Assembly (NCBI RefSeq): GCF_009177065.1
Contig: NZ_WEZF01000001.1
Coordinates: forward strand, 434,001-498,000
Direction of reading: 5' to 3'
Source of the DNA: Tautonia marina
Lineage (GTDB): Bacteria > Planctomycetota > Planctomycetia > Isosphaerales > Isosphaeraceae
DNA: 64,000 bases
Shown here: positions 24,078-34,840 of the stretch, in pieces
Position numbering within the stretch: position 1 is the first letter of the stretch
How the letters are laid out: each line of letters starts with the position of its first letter
Translations under genes and position numbers: made by a program
Notes under the pieces: generated by a model
What the model was told of the DNA's origin: nothing
What the model saw: the letters and a program-made list of their open reading frames with translations, nothing else
Databases searched by the model: none

Positions 24078-27000
24078 TCAGGCTCCCGGAGTGCGGGTCG
24101 GGTCGTCGGGTGAGGCATGCACCGGTTCTCTGGCCGGAGCCGCCCCCGATCGTTGCGACGGCGTGTGGTGGGCCCCGTCCAGGTCCACCGACAGGGGGAT
24201 CTCGTCCTCCAGGTGGTGGTCCTCGCTGACCGAATGGCCGAACCGGTCCAGCACGTCCGCATAGACCGCGTACAGGCAGGGGACCAGCATCAAGACCACC
24301 AGCGTGCCGAACGTCAGACCGAACGCCAGGCTGGTCGCCATGGGAATCAACACTTGAACTTGCAAGCTTTTCTCGGTCAGGAGGGGCAACAGGGCAACCA
24401 CCGTCGTCAGGCTGGTCAGCAAGACCGGCCGGAACCGGGCCTTGCCCGCCTCTCGCAGGGCCACCCGGACACTCTGACCCGAGGCCACGTTGGAGTTGAT
24501 GAAGTCGATCAGAACGATCGAGTCGTTGATGATCACGCCCGAGAGCGCCACCAGCCCGAAGAAGCTGAACAAGGTCAGCGGCAGGCCCATCAGCAGGTGG
24601 CCCCAGATCGCCCCGACCAGGCCGAAGGGGACGATCATCAGAATGAACAACGGTTGCAGATACGATCGGAATTGCGAGGTCAAGAGCACGAACATGGCGA
24701 ACAGGGCGATCACGAAGCCCACCACCAGGCTCCCGAACGACTCCTGCGTTTCCTGCTCCTGCCCTTCCCAACGGACCGAAACCTCGGGGTACAGTTCCAG
24801 AAGCTCCGGGAGGAAGTTTTGTTGCAAGTCCACGGTGATCTGTCGGGCGTTGGCCACGGCCGAGTCGAGGTCGGCGGTGACGGTGATCGACCGTTGCTGG
24901 TCGATCCGGTTGATGGCCGAGTAGCCCCGCTCGATTGTCACCGAGGCCAGTTCGTCCAGGGGCACCTCACCCGCTTCGGGGGTCCGAATCCGGATCTCTC
25001 GCAGGTTGGCCAGGCTCTCGCGCTGATCCGGAGGATTCCGGACCATCAGCTTCACCTCGTGCCGACCGCGTTGGAGCCGCATCACCTCCTCGCCGTAGAA
25101 GGCCGATCGAACCGTCTGGGCCAGGGCGTTGGTGTCGATCCCCAGCGCCTCGGCCGAAGGCTTCACGCGAAGCTGGATCTCCGGCTTGCCCGGCTTGCTG
25201 TTGTCGGCAATGTCAAAAACGCCTTCATACGTTCCCAGGCGTTCCTTGCAGCGTTCGGCCAGGGTTTCGAGCGAGTCCATGTCCTTGCCCACGAGCTGGA
25301 ACTCGATCGGCTTGCCACCGGGGCCGGCATTGCCCGCGCCGAACTTCGCCTCGTCAAAGCCGTGCACCCGCTTCAGCGAGGCGTTTCGCCAGAGGTTCAC
25401 CAGCTCGAAGCTGCTGATCGGCCGGTCCGCTCCACCGACCATCTCGGCGAAGACCATGCCGATATTCGAGCCGCTGGTGGACATCGACGCCCCGGGGCCT
25501 CCGCCGCCGGTTTCCATGTAGCCGATCGACCGGCTGATGGCGCGGATGGGGGGCTGGCCCGATTCCTCGGCAATCTCGGTATGCAGCCGTTCGATCTCCT
25601 CGGCCATTCGCCGGGTGGCCTCGTCCACCACGCTCGCGGGAGTGCCGGCCGGGAACGTGACCGTGCCCGTGATGTAGTTCGAGTCGAAATCCGGGAAGAC
25701 CACGAACGGCACCTTGCCGCTCGCCACCAGGCCGAACGAGCCGATCAGAATGGCCAGCATCGCCGAGAGGAACACCACCGGAATCTTCAGGAAGAACCGC
25801 AGCGAGGGCTCATACGCCCGCTCGATCACAAACCTCAGGCCGCGATCCACGCCCGACCGGACCCCGTGGTAGGCCGACAGCACCGGGTTCTCCATCCGCA
25901 TCGCCCGCGTCTCGGCCCGTCGCTTTCGGAAGGCCCGTACCAGCCAGATCCAGGCAAAAAACGGTGTCAGGAGCCAGACGACCACCCGGCCAATCACGCC
26001 CAGAATCGGTGCCCGGCGGTGCGACAGGTGGTTCGGCAAGATCAACAGGCTCTCACCCAGCGATCCCAGCAGCATCGAGCAGACGACGATCGGCATGATG
26101 AAGATCACCTTGCCCAGCACCCCCGCCACGAAAAACATCGGCATGAAGGCGAAGATCGTCGTGGTCACCGAGGCCACCACCGGCCCCGAAACCTCGATCG
26201 TGCCGTCAATCGCCGCTCGGACCGGAGACTTGCCCATCTCTCGATGCCGGTAAATGTTTTCCCCGACCACGATGGCGTCGTCGACCACGATCCCCAGCGC
26301 CATCAGGAACGCAAAGGTCGAGATCATGTTCAAGGTCACCCCGGTCCCGGCCATGACGATAAACGCAAAGCCGATCGACACGGGAATCCCGAGCGCCACC
26401 CACAGGGCCAAGCGAATTTCCAGAAACAGGGCCAGCACGATGAAGACCAGCGCCAGCCCTTGCAGGGCGTTACTCGTCAGGGTATCAAGACGCTCGGAGA
26501 CGAGAATCGATTGATCGTCGAAGATCTCGGCCCGGTAGCCCGAGGGGAGAGTGAGCTCCTCAACATATTTTCGAACGTCGGTGACAACCTCGATCAGGTC
26601 CTCGGTCCGGGTCTTCTGGACCATCATCACGATCGACGGTTGCTCCCCTTCGAAGGCCGGGGCCACCTCCGGATCGGCCAGGGGAGACGGAAAGCGGATC
26701 CAGCTGCGCTGAGCCGTATCATTGAATCCGTCGTGGACGGTCCCGAGGTCCTTGACCCGCAGCACGGCGCCATCGGGACGGGTCAGCAGGGGAAGCTCGG
26801 CGATCTCGTCGCCCGTCAGCCGCTTGTTCTTGCCCCGAACGAGGAATTCGGACGAGGGCGAGCGGATCTCACCGGCGGGCAGCTCGATGTTCTCCTGGCG
26901 AACGATCTGACCGACCTGCTGAAGCGACAGGTTGTGTCGCCTCAGGGTTTCTTCAGGAATTTCCACGTCGATCTGATAATCGCGGACCGCAAGCATCTCG

Positions 27001-27566
27001 ACGAGCGAGACGGATGGCAGATCGAGCAGGTCGGTTCGGATTCGCTCGGCCAGCTCGCGGAGCTGAAGGTCCTCGCGAAGCCTCCAGGCGCGCTGCTCCT
27101 CATCGTTGAGCCCTTCGGGCAGGGGGGCGCCGCCGAACAGAGCGACCCGAATCGCCGGCTGGCGGAAGGCCAGCAGCTTGACGTCCGGGTCTTCGGCCAG
27201 GAGCGGGAAGCTGGGGATCTGGTCCACCTCGGAGCGGATTTCGTTGAGCACCCGCTGGGGATCGCGGATGTTGCTGTACATTTCAGCAACCACCGATCCC
27301 ACGCCTTCGGAGGCGGTCGAGGTGATCTTCTTGATGCCGTCGACCGCCCGGATCGCTTCCTCGATCTTCTGGCAGATCCCCTCCTCGACCTCGGCCGGAC
27401 TCGCGCCGGGGTAGGGGACCGTGATGGTCACGATCTCAAGCTGAAACTCCGGGAAGAGCTCTTTCTTCAGGCCAAGAAGCGACAGCACCCCCACCAGAAT
27501 GGCGGCCACCATCACCGTGTTGACGGCCGGCCCGTTTCGGACGACCCATTGAATGATCCCACTCAC
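24078..27566 (-). CDS. RND-family efflux transporter (AcrB/HAE1-like)
   Basis: A 1162-residue inner-membrane proton-driven pump. It has a first transmembrane helix near residue 15, a large porter region with PYPGASPAEVEEGICQKIEEA, the TM4 proton-relay motif MALGIVVDDAIVVGENIYRH with two adjacent Asp, a second TM cluster, and the second-half repeat with VALSGVIINDSIVLIDFIN. A GTG start at 27566 is chosen because AAGGAG lies 8 bases upstream; the longer frame to 27620 has no such site. It is the third gene of a marR-adaptor-pump operon. No outer-membrane channel is adjacent; one encoded elsewhere must be used. The substrate is unknown. Confidence 0.93.
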   Translation of the reverse strand: MSGIIQWVVRNGPAVNTVMVAAILVGVLSLLGLKKELFPEFQLEIVTITVPYPGASPAEVEEGICQKIEEAIRAVDGIKKITSTASEGVGSVVAEMYSNIRDPQRVLNEIRSEVDQIPSFPLLAEDPDVKLLAFRQPAIRVALFGGAPLPEGLNDEEQRAWRLREDLQLRELAERIRTDLLDLPSVSLVEMLAVRDYQIDVEIPEETLRRHNLSLQQVGQIVRQENIELPAGEIRSPSSEFLVRGKNKRLTGDEIAELPLLTRPDGAVLRVKDLGTVHDGFNDTAQRSWIRFPSPLADPEVAPAFEGEQPSIVMMVQKTRTEDLIEVVTDVRKYVEELTLPSGYRAEIFDDQSILVSERLDTLTSNALQGLALVFIVLALFLEIRLALWVALGIPVSIGFAFIVMAGTGVTLNMISTFAFLMALGIVVDDAIVVGENIYRHREMGKSPVRAAIDGTIEVSGPVVASVTTTIFAFMPMFFVAGVLGKVIFIMPIVVCSMLLGSLGESLLILPNHLSHRRAPILGVIGRVVVWLLTPFFAWIWLVRAFRKRRAETRAMRMENPVLSAYHGVRSGVDRGLRFVIERAYEPSLRFFLKIPVVFLSAMLAILIGSFGLVASGKVPFVVFPDFDSNYITGTVTFPAGTPASVVDEATRRMAEEIERLHTEIAEESGQPPIRAISRSIGYMETGGGGPGASMSTSGSNIGMVFAEMVGGADRPISSFELVNLWRNASLKRVHGFDEAKFGAGNAGPGGKPIEFQLVGKDMDSLETLAERCKERLGTYEGVFDIADNSKPGKPEIQLRVKPSAEALGIDTNALAQTVRSAFYGEEVMRLQRGRHEVKLMVRNPPDQRESLANLREIRIRTPEAGEVPLDELASVTIERGYSAINRIDQQRSITVTADLDSAVANARQITVDLQQNFLPELLELYPEVSVRWEGQEQETQESFGSLVVGFVIALFAMFVLLTSQFRSYLQPLFILMIVPFGLVGAIWGHLLMGLPLTLFSFFGLVALSGVIINDSIVLIDFINSNVASGQSVRVALREAGKARFRPVLLTSLTTVVALLPLLTEKSLQVQVLIPMATSLAFGLTFGTLVVLMLVPCLYAVYADVLDRFGHSVSEDHHLEDEIPLSVDLDGAHHTPSQRSGAAPAREPVHASPDDPTRTPGA

Positions 27567-27761
27567 GAAAAGGGCTCCTTGGCAGGCAGGGGAACGGAAG
27601 GCGCCGAGACGCTGGACCACAGGCCGACGATCGTCAGCCGACGTGCACTTCTCAGGGACCGTCAGGACGACAGGAACCGGAGCAAGAGGGGCCGATCGAT
27701 GGCCCTCAGACCCAGGGGGCGGGGCCGCAGCTCGGGCACCGGCCCCTGGATTCTTCCCGGG

Positions 27762-29117
27762 TTATCGCGGCTCGGACGTCGAGGTCGATGCGACTGTCTC
27801 GTCGGGAGGGGCTGGGGCCGACGGATCGACAATGGCCACCTCCATGCCCGAGACGGGAGAATCGAGCGGCGAGATGACCAGCGGCACCCCGACCGGAATC
27901 GGGTCGCCGGGACCGTCTCCTCGGATCACAACCACGTCATCCAGCACCCGAACCGGATCGACGCGTCGAATCTCCAGGCGGCCGTCGATCACAAGCCAGA
28001 TCTCATTGTTCGGTCGGAAGGCGGCTCGGGGGACCGACAGCAAGGGCACCTGCGTCTCATTGCCGAACAGCGTGACCGAGACGAACATCCCGCGACGCAG
28101 GCCGGCGGGGTTGGGCACCTCGACCCGGCAGGGCACGGTTCGGGTTCGCTCGTCGATGCCGGTGCCTTCGAAGCGGGAGAGAACTCCCGCCCAGTCGGTC
28201 GAGCGACCGGCCAGGGTCCGGGAGACGACGGCCCGGGCTCGGGGGATGGCGTACGGGTCGTCGTTGGCCAGGGTCATCGGGTCGTCGCCGCCGGCCAGCC
28301 AGAACAGGTCTTCCAGGCGGAGGCTGCACCGGACTTCCATCGTGGCGCTGTCCTCGATCGTTACGAGGACCTCACCTGGCCGGGCGTAGGAGTCGCGTTC
28401 GACCCGGACCTCGACGATTCGGCCGTCAATGGGAGCGGTGATCGTGGCCCGTTCCAGGTCGTAGGCCACCTGATCGAGCTGGGCCTCGATCCGGCGCATC
28501 TGGGCTTCCAGCCGGGCTCGTCGGCTGGCATAGGTCCGCCGATCGTTTTGCAACCGCTGGAGATTCTGACGGGCGGTGAGCATCTGGGCGTCGGCTGCAT
28601 CCCGTTCCGAGGCCGACGAGGCGCTTCGGGCGATCAACTGCTCGACTCGGACTTGCTCGCGGCGTCGGAGCTCGACTTCCTGCTCGGCCAGGGTGACCAG
28701 CTCCTCGGTGTTCTGGATCTCGATGTCGAGCTGATCGAGGTCGGCGGCCACCTGGGCCAGTTCGGCCTCGAACGAGGCGCGCTGGATTTCGAGCGGCCGG
28801 GGGTCGAGCTTCAGGAGCAAGTCGCCGGCCTTGACCGATCGACCGGCCCAGCAGGCTTCGGTGCGCTCGACGACGCGGCCTTCGACCTCAGCCGAGAGGG
28901 TGACCTCGCGCTTGGGGATGATCGTGCCGTTCACCTCAATGCCGAGGCCGGTCCTCGAGGCATCGGCGGTCGGCACGACCTCAACCCGGGGCAGCTCCCG
29001 ACCGCGTTCGACGCGCTGGGGGGGCTCCTTGGAGGCGACCAGACCGGCAAAGGCGCCGACCCCCGCACCCAGGAGCAAGACCGGCAGCAGCACGTTCCGG
29101 AAGAACTTGGCCATCAT
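27762..29117 (-). CDS. RND efflux periplasmic adaptor (HlyD/MFP family)
   Basis: A 451-residue membrane-fusion protein that bridges the RND pump to an outer-membrane channel. It has an N-terminal membrane anchor (NVLLPVLLLGAGVGAFAGLVA), a lipoyl half-motif (VEGRVVERTEACWAGRSVKAGDLLLKLD), a coiled-coil hairpin (~120-215), the second lipoyl half (ATITAPIDGRIVEVRVERDSYARPGEVLVTIED), and then barrel and membrane-proximal domains. The start ATG overlaps the marR stop codon (ATGA), so translation is coupled. A gap of 195 bp separates it from the pump gene. Confidence 0.93.
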   Translation of the reverse strand: MMAKFFRNVLLPVLLLGAGVGAFAGLVASKEPPQRVERGRELPRVEVVPTADASRTGLGIEVNGTIIPKREVTLSAEVEGRVVERTEACWAGRSVKAGDLLLKLDPRPLEIQRASFEAELAQVAADLDQLDIEIQNTEELVTLAEQEVELRRREQVRVEQLIARSASSASERDAADAQMLTARQNLQRLQNDRRTYASRRARLEAQMRRIEAQLDQVAYDLERATITAPIDGRIVEVRVERDSYARPGEVLVTIEDSATMEVRCSLRLEDLFWLAGGDDPMTLANDDPYAIPRARAVVSRTLAGRSTDWAGVLSRFEGTGIDERTRTVPCRVEVPNPAGLRRGMFVSVTLFGNETQVPLLSVPRAAFRPNNEIWLVIDGRLEIRRVDPVRVLDDVVVIRGDGPGDPIPVGVPLVISPLDSPVSGMEVAIVDPSAPAPPDETVASTSTSEPR

Positions 29118-29698
29118 CGGGATCGTCCCTCGCCGCCGCTCGGCAAGGCGTCGGATCGGCCCGTCGCGTCGCCAGCACGGCCGCTGACCTTGATATTAAT
29201 GTGCTCGAACCCGGACCACGCGCCCGGATCGACAATGCGTTGGAGCATGGATTTGAGCTGCATTCGCTCCTCGGGCGAGAGCGGACCGAGCACCTCATCT
29301 TCCACGGCTTCCACGGTGTCATTCGCTCGTCGGAACAGTTCCTGGCCCGATTCCGTCAGATGGACGCGGTGGGCCCGACGATCGACCGGGTCGGACTGCC
29401 GCTGGACCAGATCGCGGTGCTCCATCTCATCCAACAATCCCACCATGGAGGTGCGGTCGATGCAGATGGATTCCCCCAGGCGTTGCTGGGCCACCGGGCC
29501 GAAGTGGTGGATCATGGCGAGGACCTGGACATGCTTGAGCTGCACCCCCATGGGCTCCAGCTCTTCCTCGAACCGCGATCGAAGCCGGTGCGCGGCCATC
29601 GCAAGCAGAAAGCCGTACCGCTCTCGGGCCGGGGTCTGCCTCGGGTCCAGCGACAACGGCTCCTGATTCGGGCCCAAATCTTCCTGGCGATGATTCAT
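29114..29698 (-). CDS. MarR-family transcriptional regulator
   Basis: A winged helix-turn-helix regulator, likely a repressor of the efflux operon it heads. It shows a dimerisation helix (YGFLLAMAAHRLRSRFEEEL), the recognition region QQRLGESICIDRTSMVGLLDEME and the wing DLVQRQSDPVDRRAHRVHLTESG, all standard for MarR. The start is placed at 29698 (MNHRQED), with GGAG a few bases upstream; longer in-frame starts up to 29791 are possible. The C-terminal ~20 residues are Gly/Ser/Arg-rich and run into the adaptor start. MarR-type proteins usually bind palindromes near their own promoter; two short palindromes occur upstream at 29817-29846. Confidence 0.88.
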   Translation of the reverse strand: MNHRQEDLGPNQEPLSLDPRQTPARERYGFLLAMAAHRLRSRFEEELEPMGVQLKHVQVLAMIHHFGPVAQQRLGESICIDRTSMVGLLDEMEHRDLVQRQSDPVDRRAHRVHLTESGQELFRRANDTVEAVEDEVLGPLSPEERMQLKSMLQRIVDPGAWSGFEHINIKVSGRAGDATGRSDALPSGGEGRSR

Positions 29699-29816
29699 CG
29701 CGCTCCGAATTGCAAGAGGCTCGTAAACCGCCAAAGGTTCGCCGGCTTTCCCAGAATGGCTGGACGTTGCACTCGGGGGATTCTTCAGCACGGCAAACCG
29801 TCAGAATGGTAGATCG

Positions 29817-29846
29817 TCAGTCTGACTGATAGTTTCTAGTCGAAAC
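29817..29846. promoter_or_regulatory. Two adjacent palindromes, candidate MarR operators
   Basis: TCAGTCTGACTGA (29817-29829) is a perfect palindrome around a central T; GTTTCTAGTCGAAAC (29832-29846) has perfect 5-bp arms around 5 bases. They lie ~120-150 bp upstream of the regulator start, in the divergent gap to the dehydrogenase gene at 30010. That they are operators is inferred from position only. Confidence 0.4.
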
Positions 29847-30009
29847 GGATCGCTCGTCAAGACAAATCGAGAGAAATTCATTTTGGAGGGGCCAGGGGAT
29901 GGGGGGATCGGTGGGGTTGCTTCCGATCGGGGCCGGGGTCTGGTAGGGTATCGGGCCGTTGGGTGGACGACGAATCTTGACATCAACGCGACTGCGAGAG
30001 GCGAGAACA

Positions 30010-30927
<918 letters not shown>

Positions 30928-30973
30928 TTGCGGGCAATCGTCTCGCGAATAAATGTGGGCATGAGAAAATGGA

Positions 30974-31002
30974 GGGTGCGTCGAGTCTGCGAAGACGCAC
31001 CC
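30974..31002 (+). terminator. Hairpin after the dehydrogenase gene
   Basis: A perfect 9-bp stem GGGTGCGTC/GACGCACCC with an 11-base loop lies 47 bp after the stop codon. There is no strong T tract. Confidence 0.45.
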
Positions 31003-31033
31003 TACGAGACTTTCCACTCAAAAAGGGTGGGGT

Positions 31034-31161
31034 TTTGCTGGGTGGCCCCGGTTGCTCGTCAACCGGGGTCGCGGAGCGACGAGCGGTCAGGGGCGGCCTC
31101 CCGTCGCCTCTCGCGGCTGCGCCGCCCCGGTTGGCGAGCAACCGGGGCCACCCAAGGCAAA
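31034..31161. repeat. Long palindromic repeat, family copy C
   Basis: TTTGC...GGGTGGCCCCGGTTGCTCGT pairs with GGCGAGCAACCGGGGCCACCC...GCAAA. The sequence agrees with copy A over the full ~110-bp core, including the GGGGTCGCGGAGCGACGAG stretch. It sits between the convergent dehydrogenase and lnt genes. Confidence 0.8.
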
Positions 31162-31208
31162 GAAGCAACGCATCATATTAGGATGGAAGGTCTACTACGA
31201 AAGGGTGC

Positions 31209-32948
31209 TCATGCATTGTGGAGACGGCGAGTGAGGAGCGATCGGCCGGCGGCGATCGGGAGGGAGGCAAGGCATAGCCCGAGACAGGCGATCGGGAGCC
31301 AGTCGCCGGTCTTCATATAGAGACTGGTGCGATTGTCGAGGGGAACTTCGACGGTGAGGACCCCTTCGGCGGCGTTCGGGAGGGCGTCGCGGGCAGGGGG
31401 ATCGAGCGCGGCGAGGACGGTGCCGTTGCCGTCGATGAGGGCGGAGGTGCCGGTGTTGACGCTCCGGGCGACGGGCATCCTCAGCTCGACGGCGCGGAGG
31501 ATGCTGCTGGCCAGGTGGAGCTGGTGGGCGGCGGTGCCGCGGAACCAGCCGTCGTTGGAGAGGTTCAGGAGGATGTCGGTCGGGTGGCCGTTGGGAGCGG
31601 CGGCAAGGCGCCGGGCGACGTGGGGAACGCTGTCTTCGAAGCAAATCGGCGTGCCGAAGCGCCAGGGGCCGAGGTTGAGGGTTGAAGGCTTCGGGCCAGG
31701 ATCGAGGCTGGGCATGTGGTCGGCGCTGAAGGGGGTGAGCGCCAGGACCCAGGGAATGGTCTTGACCCAGGGAATGTACTCGCCGAAGGGGACGAGGTGC
31801 AGCTTGTGGTAGGTCTGCGTCTCGGTGGTTTGGGGTTGGAGCAAGAGCGCGGTGTTGTAGCGGGCAAGGCCGCCGGGCTGAAAGAAATAGGAATTGATGC
31901 CGACGATCATGGGTGTGTTGATGCGATCGGTCCAGCGGTGGAGCATGTCGCGGACCTCGCCGCCGACGTGGGACCAGTGGTCGGGGTCGGAGCCGGGGGA
32001 GTAGCGGTCGAGCTGGGCCTCGTATTCGGCGCGGGGGAGGTCGGGATCAATGGCGATCCAACCGTACGGGAACATGGTTTCGGGCAAGACGATCAGGTTG
32101 GGCTGCTCGGTCGCGGCCTGATCGACGAGTCGGCCGAAGCGGGCGAGGACCTCGGCCGGGTCGGGCCCGCCGCCGAAGATCTGGGGGATGTCAGACTGGA
32201 TGAGGGCGACCTTCGGGCCGGGCTGAAATTCGGCCTGAGACAAGCGGACGGCGCCGTAGATGAGGCTACTGGCCAGGGCGACGACGACGAGGGCGGTGCG
32301 GATGACCTGACCGCGTGCAGGGCGGCGACCCGAAGGGGTTTGAATCCATCGGGGACGCTCGATGAGTTCCGCCAGCCAGGCGTTGACGAGCATGACCAGG
32401 AGACTCAGTCCCCAGGCGCCGGTGAGGTCGGCGACCTGAATCAAGGGGGTGAGTGAGGCGGTGCTGTGGCTGAGGAAGAACCACTGGAAGCCGTTAAGCG
32501 GGTAGAGGCCGCGGACGAATTCGACCGCAATCCAGGCGGCGGGGGCGGCGATCATCAAGGGAACGCCGAGCCGGCGGACCATCAGCCGCATGAGGCCCAG
32601 CGCGACCGGCCACCAGAGAGAGAGGACCAGGGCCAGGGCGAGCCAGCCGGGCCAGGCCGAGGGGTCGGAGGCACGGACCCACTCGACGGCGATGAGCCAG
32701 AAGACCAGGCCGCCGACCCAGGAGCCGAGGAAGACCGATCGGGCCGGCCGCTCGGATCGAACGAGCCGAAGGAAGGGGACGAGGGCGACCCAGGCAAGCC
32801 ACCAGGCCCCGGTTGGTTCGAAGGCGAGGGCCAGCAGGAGGCCGGAGACCGCCCCGAGCAAGGCGGGATGGAGGCCGGGTTTCGGCTCGGCCGAGGGGGC
32901 CGCCGGGACGGTTCGGGAGGTGGGTTCGGCGGCGGTCGGCTGCGACAT
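31209..32948 (-). CDS. lnt: Apolipoprotein N-acyltransferase
   Basis: Adds the third acyl chain to the N-terminal Cys of lipoproteins in the inner membrane. The N-terminal half (~30-235) has multiple hydrophobic segments. The C-terminal half is a nitrilase-type domain with the catalytic triad Glu290 (VLPETMFPYG), Lys382 (YHKLHLVPFGEY) and Cys436 (GTPICFEDS). A last transmembrane segment is near the C-terminus. Its 579 residues are somewhat longer than the E. coli enzyme. AAGGGG lies ~8 bases before the ATG at 32948. Consistent with the several lipobox proteins of this genome. Confidence 0.94.
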   Translation of the reverse strand: MSQPTAAEPTSRTVPAAPSAEPKPGLHPALLGAVSGLLLALAFEPTGAWWLAWVALVPFLRLVRSERPARSVFLGSWVGGLVFWLIAVEWVRASDPSAWPGWLALALVLSLWWPVALGLMRLMVRRLGVPLMIAAPAAWIAVEFVRGLYPLNGFQWFFLSHSTASLTPLIQVADLTGAWGLSLLVMLVNAWLAELIERPRWIQTPSGRRPARGQVIRTALVVVALASSLIYGAVRLSQAEFQPGPKVALIQSDIPQIFGGGPDPAEVLARFGRLVDQAATEQPNLIVLPETMFPYGWIAIDPDLPRAEYEAQLDRYSPGSDPDHWSHVGGEVRDMLHRWTDRINTPMIVGINSYFFQPGGLARYNTALLLQPQTTETQTYHKLHLVPFGEYIPWVKTIPWVLALTPFSADHMPSLDPGPKPSTLNLGPWRFGTPICFEDSVPHVARRLAAAPNGHPTDILLNLSNDGWFRGTAAHQLHLASSILRAVELRMPVARSVNTGTSALIDGNGTVLAALDPPARDALPNAAEGVLTVEVPLDNRTSLYMKTGDWLPIACLGLCLASLPIAAGRSLLTRRLHNA

Positions 32949-33246
32949 TCGAGATCCCCTTGCCGGTCGATCGGCCGGCCCCTCCGTGGCGGTTCAAGGC
33001 GAGTCCGGGAGCGGCGAGTCCCGGGGCGATGGTTGGTCGGGGACATCAAACCGGAAACGCCCCCGTTTGTGGATACGAATTTGGGAGCCGGAAGGTTGGG
33101 CGCCACTCGAACAGGTGGGTTTCCGAGGGATGCGATTGGGGAGAGAATCAACGGTCGGGAAGGGCAGCGGGCTTTGCGACGGGATGCGGAGCGCCGAGAA
33201 TGGCTGCCCATCGTGAGGGTTTCAACGGACCAAGGGAGGCGGCATC

Positions 33247-33945
33247 GTGCCGGAGCCGCAATCGAAACGGATCGTTCTGACCGGAGCCACCCGAGGGCTG
33301 GGCCGGGCCATGGCCGAGGGCTTCAAGACGCGGGGACATGCGGTGGCCGGATGCGGGCGATCGGCCGATCGCGTGGCGGAGCTGTCGGAGACGTTCGGCC
33401 CTCCGCATCACTTCGCGGTGGTGGACGTGAGCGATCAGGACGCCGTGAACGCCTGGGCCGCGACGCTGATCGAGACGTTCGGCGCGCCCGATCTTCTCAT
33501 CAACAATGCGGCCTTGATCAATCGGAATGCGCCGCTCTGGGAGGTGCCGGCGGAGGAGTTCGATAAGGTTATTGATGTTAACATCAAAGGGGTTGCAAAT
33601 GTGATTCGTGCCTTCGCCCCGGCAATGGTCGCCAGGGGGACGGGGGTGTTCGTCACCTTCAGCTCGTACTGGGGTCGATCGACCTCGGCCGAGGTGGCAC
33701 CGTACTGTGCGACCAAATTCGCGGTGGAGGGCTTGTCGCAGGCGATGGCGCAGGAGCTGCCCGACGGCATGGCGGCAGTGGCGTTCAATCCGGGGGTGAT
33801 TGATACGGAGATGCTTCGCTCGACGTTTGGCGACTCGGCCGGGAATTATCTTTCGCCGGATCGGTGGGCCGAGTCGGCGGTGCCGTATCTCCTGGCACTG
33901 GGACCGAAGCAGAACGGGGCGTCGGTGACGGCTCCGGGACAGTAA
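33247..33945 (+). CDS. Short-chain dehydrogenase/reductase
   Basis: A 232-residue SDR with a classical cofactor loop TGATRGLGRAMAE (residues ~12-24), NNAAL strand motif, and active site Ser (FSSYWG) with YCATK as Tyr-x-x-x-Lys. The substrate is not predictable. It uses a GTG start at 33247 preceded by GGGAGG. It seems to be a single-gene unit. Confidence 0.9.
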   Translation: MPEPQSKRIVLTGATRGLGRAMAEGFKTRGHAVAGCGRSADRVAELSETFGPPHHFAVVDVSDQDAVNAWAATLIETFGAPDLLINNAALINRNAPLWEVPAEEFDKVIDVNIKGVANVIRAFAPAMVARGTGVFVTFSSYWGRSTSAEVAPYCATKFAVEGLSQAMAQELPDGMAAVAFNPGVIDTEMLRSTFGDSAGNYLSPDRWAESAVPYLLALGPKQNGASVTAPGQ

Positions 33946-34221
33946 CTCAAGGCCGAGGGGCCTGGATTGAGTGATGAGGTTGGCGCGGGATGGGGCCCGC
34001 GCCAACCTCATCAGAAACCTACACACAGCCGTTCCAAAGGGGATCACATTCGAGCCAACAGTCGTCACAGACGGTACACAACGCACACACACACACCGAG
34101 ATGGGGGGGAGTCGACCTGAACGGCAACGGGCGAGATCGAAATGCTGAGACATCGGTCAGGCCCGTTTGTGCCGGTCGGTCGAACCTCGGTCCATCCGGG
34201 TGAGTCGGGACCTCCTGGCGG

Positions 34222-34596
34222 TCAGGGGGGAGAAGGATCAGAGCCGAAGCGATTGGCGTCGTAGGCGGTGAGGACGCACGTTTCTCCGGATCGAAGCTGG
34301 AACGCCTCGCGATAGAGAACCTGGTCGGCTCGGGTCATGACCAGCTCATACGGGCCGGGAGCAAGGTGGAAGATGATTGGTTCATAAGAGCGATCGACGA
34401 TTCGGAGGGTGTGGCTGCCGACGGAAACCTCGACATTCGCTTCCGTGACATGAAGGACGACCTCGGCCGATGAGCCGGCCCGGCTGGCGATGAAGGCGAT
34501 CATGGTCAGACCCATGACGGTTCCGACCGTGTACTGAGTCACTCGGGCGAGGATAGCGGACTGGACGAACGACGGAATCAGATAGGAAATCGTCAC
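34222..34596 (-). CDS. Hypothetical protein with one membrane segment and a PEGA-like domain
   Basis: A 124-residue protein. A hydrophobic segment (~22-40, VGTVMGLTMIAFIASRAG) is followed by a beta-rich part with NVEVSVGSHTLRIVDRS and FHLAPGPYELVMTRADQVLYREAFQLRSGE, resembling PEGA domains, which often occur with planctomycete Ser/Thr kinases. It is upstream of no gene in an obvious operon but near the kinase gene. The call is tentative. Confidence 0.55.
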   Translation of the reverse strand: MTISYLIPSFVQSAILARVTQYTVGTVMGLTMIAFIASRAGSSAEVVLHVTEANVEVSVGSHTLRIVDRSYEPIIFHLAPGPYELVMTRADQVLYREAFQLRSGETCVLTAYDANRFGSDPSPP

Positions 34597-34840
34597 AACA
34601 CCGTACCTCTCTCATGGGTCACATCGATTCACAAACCAACACGGGTTGCCCGCCAGGATCGGCGCGCAGGTTCGACGTCCGGGGTTGGGGGGAGCGGCCC
34701 AACCCGAGGGTTTGCCTGTTCCGTGGAGATCAGGGTGCGGGTCGATTCTAAGCGGCGCCGGTCCACACGCCGGCAGATTCCTATCCGCTTAAGAGAGATC
34801 TGACCGAAACGAGCAAAAGGTTACAGGTTTTCTCGATGAA

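Noticed and set aside
24117-29666. A plus-strand open frame of 1849 codons opposite the RND and adaptor genes
   Set aside because: It is the antisense of well-supported genes with intact family motifs on the minus strand. High-GC coding DNA often keeps an antisense frame open; the translation is low-complexity His/Gln/Asp/Arg with no recognisable domain.
34084-34097. Short CA repeat
   Set aside because: Seven dinucleotides only, not near any signal; ordinary simple sequence.
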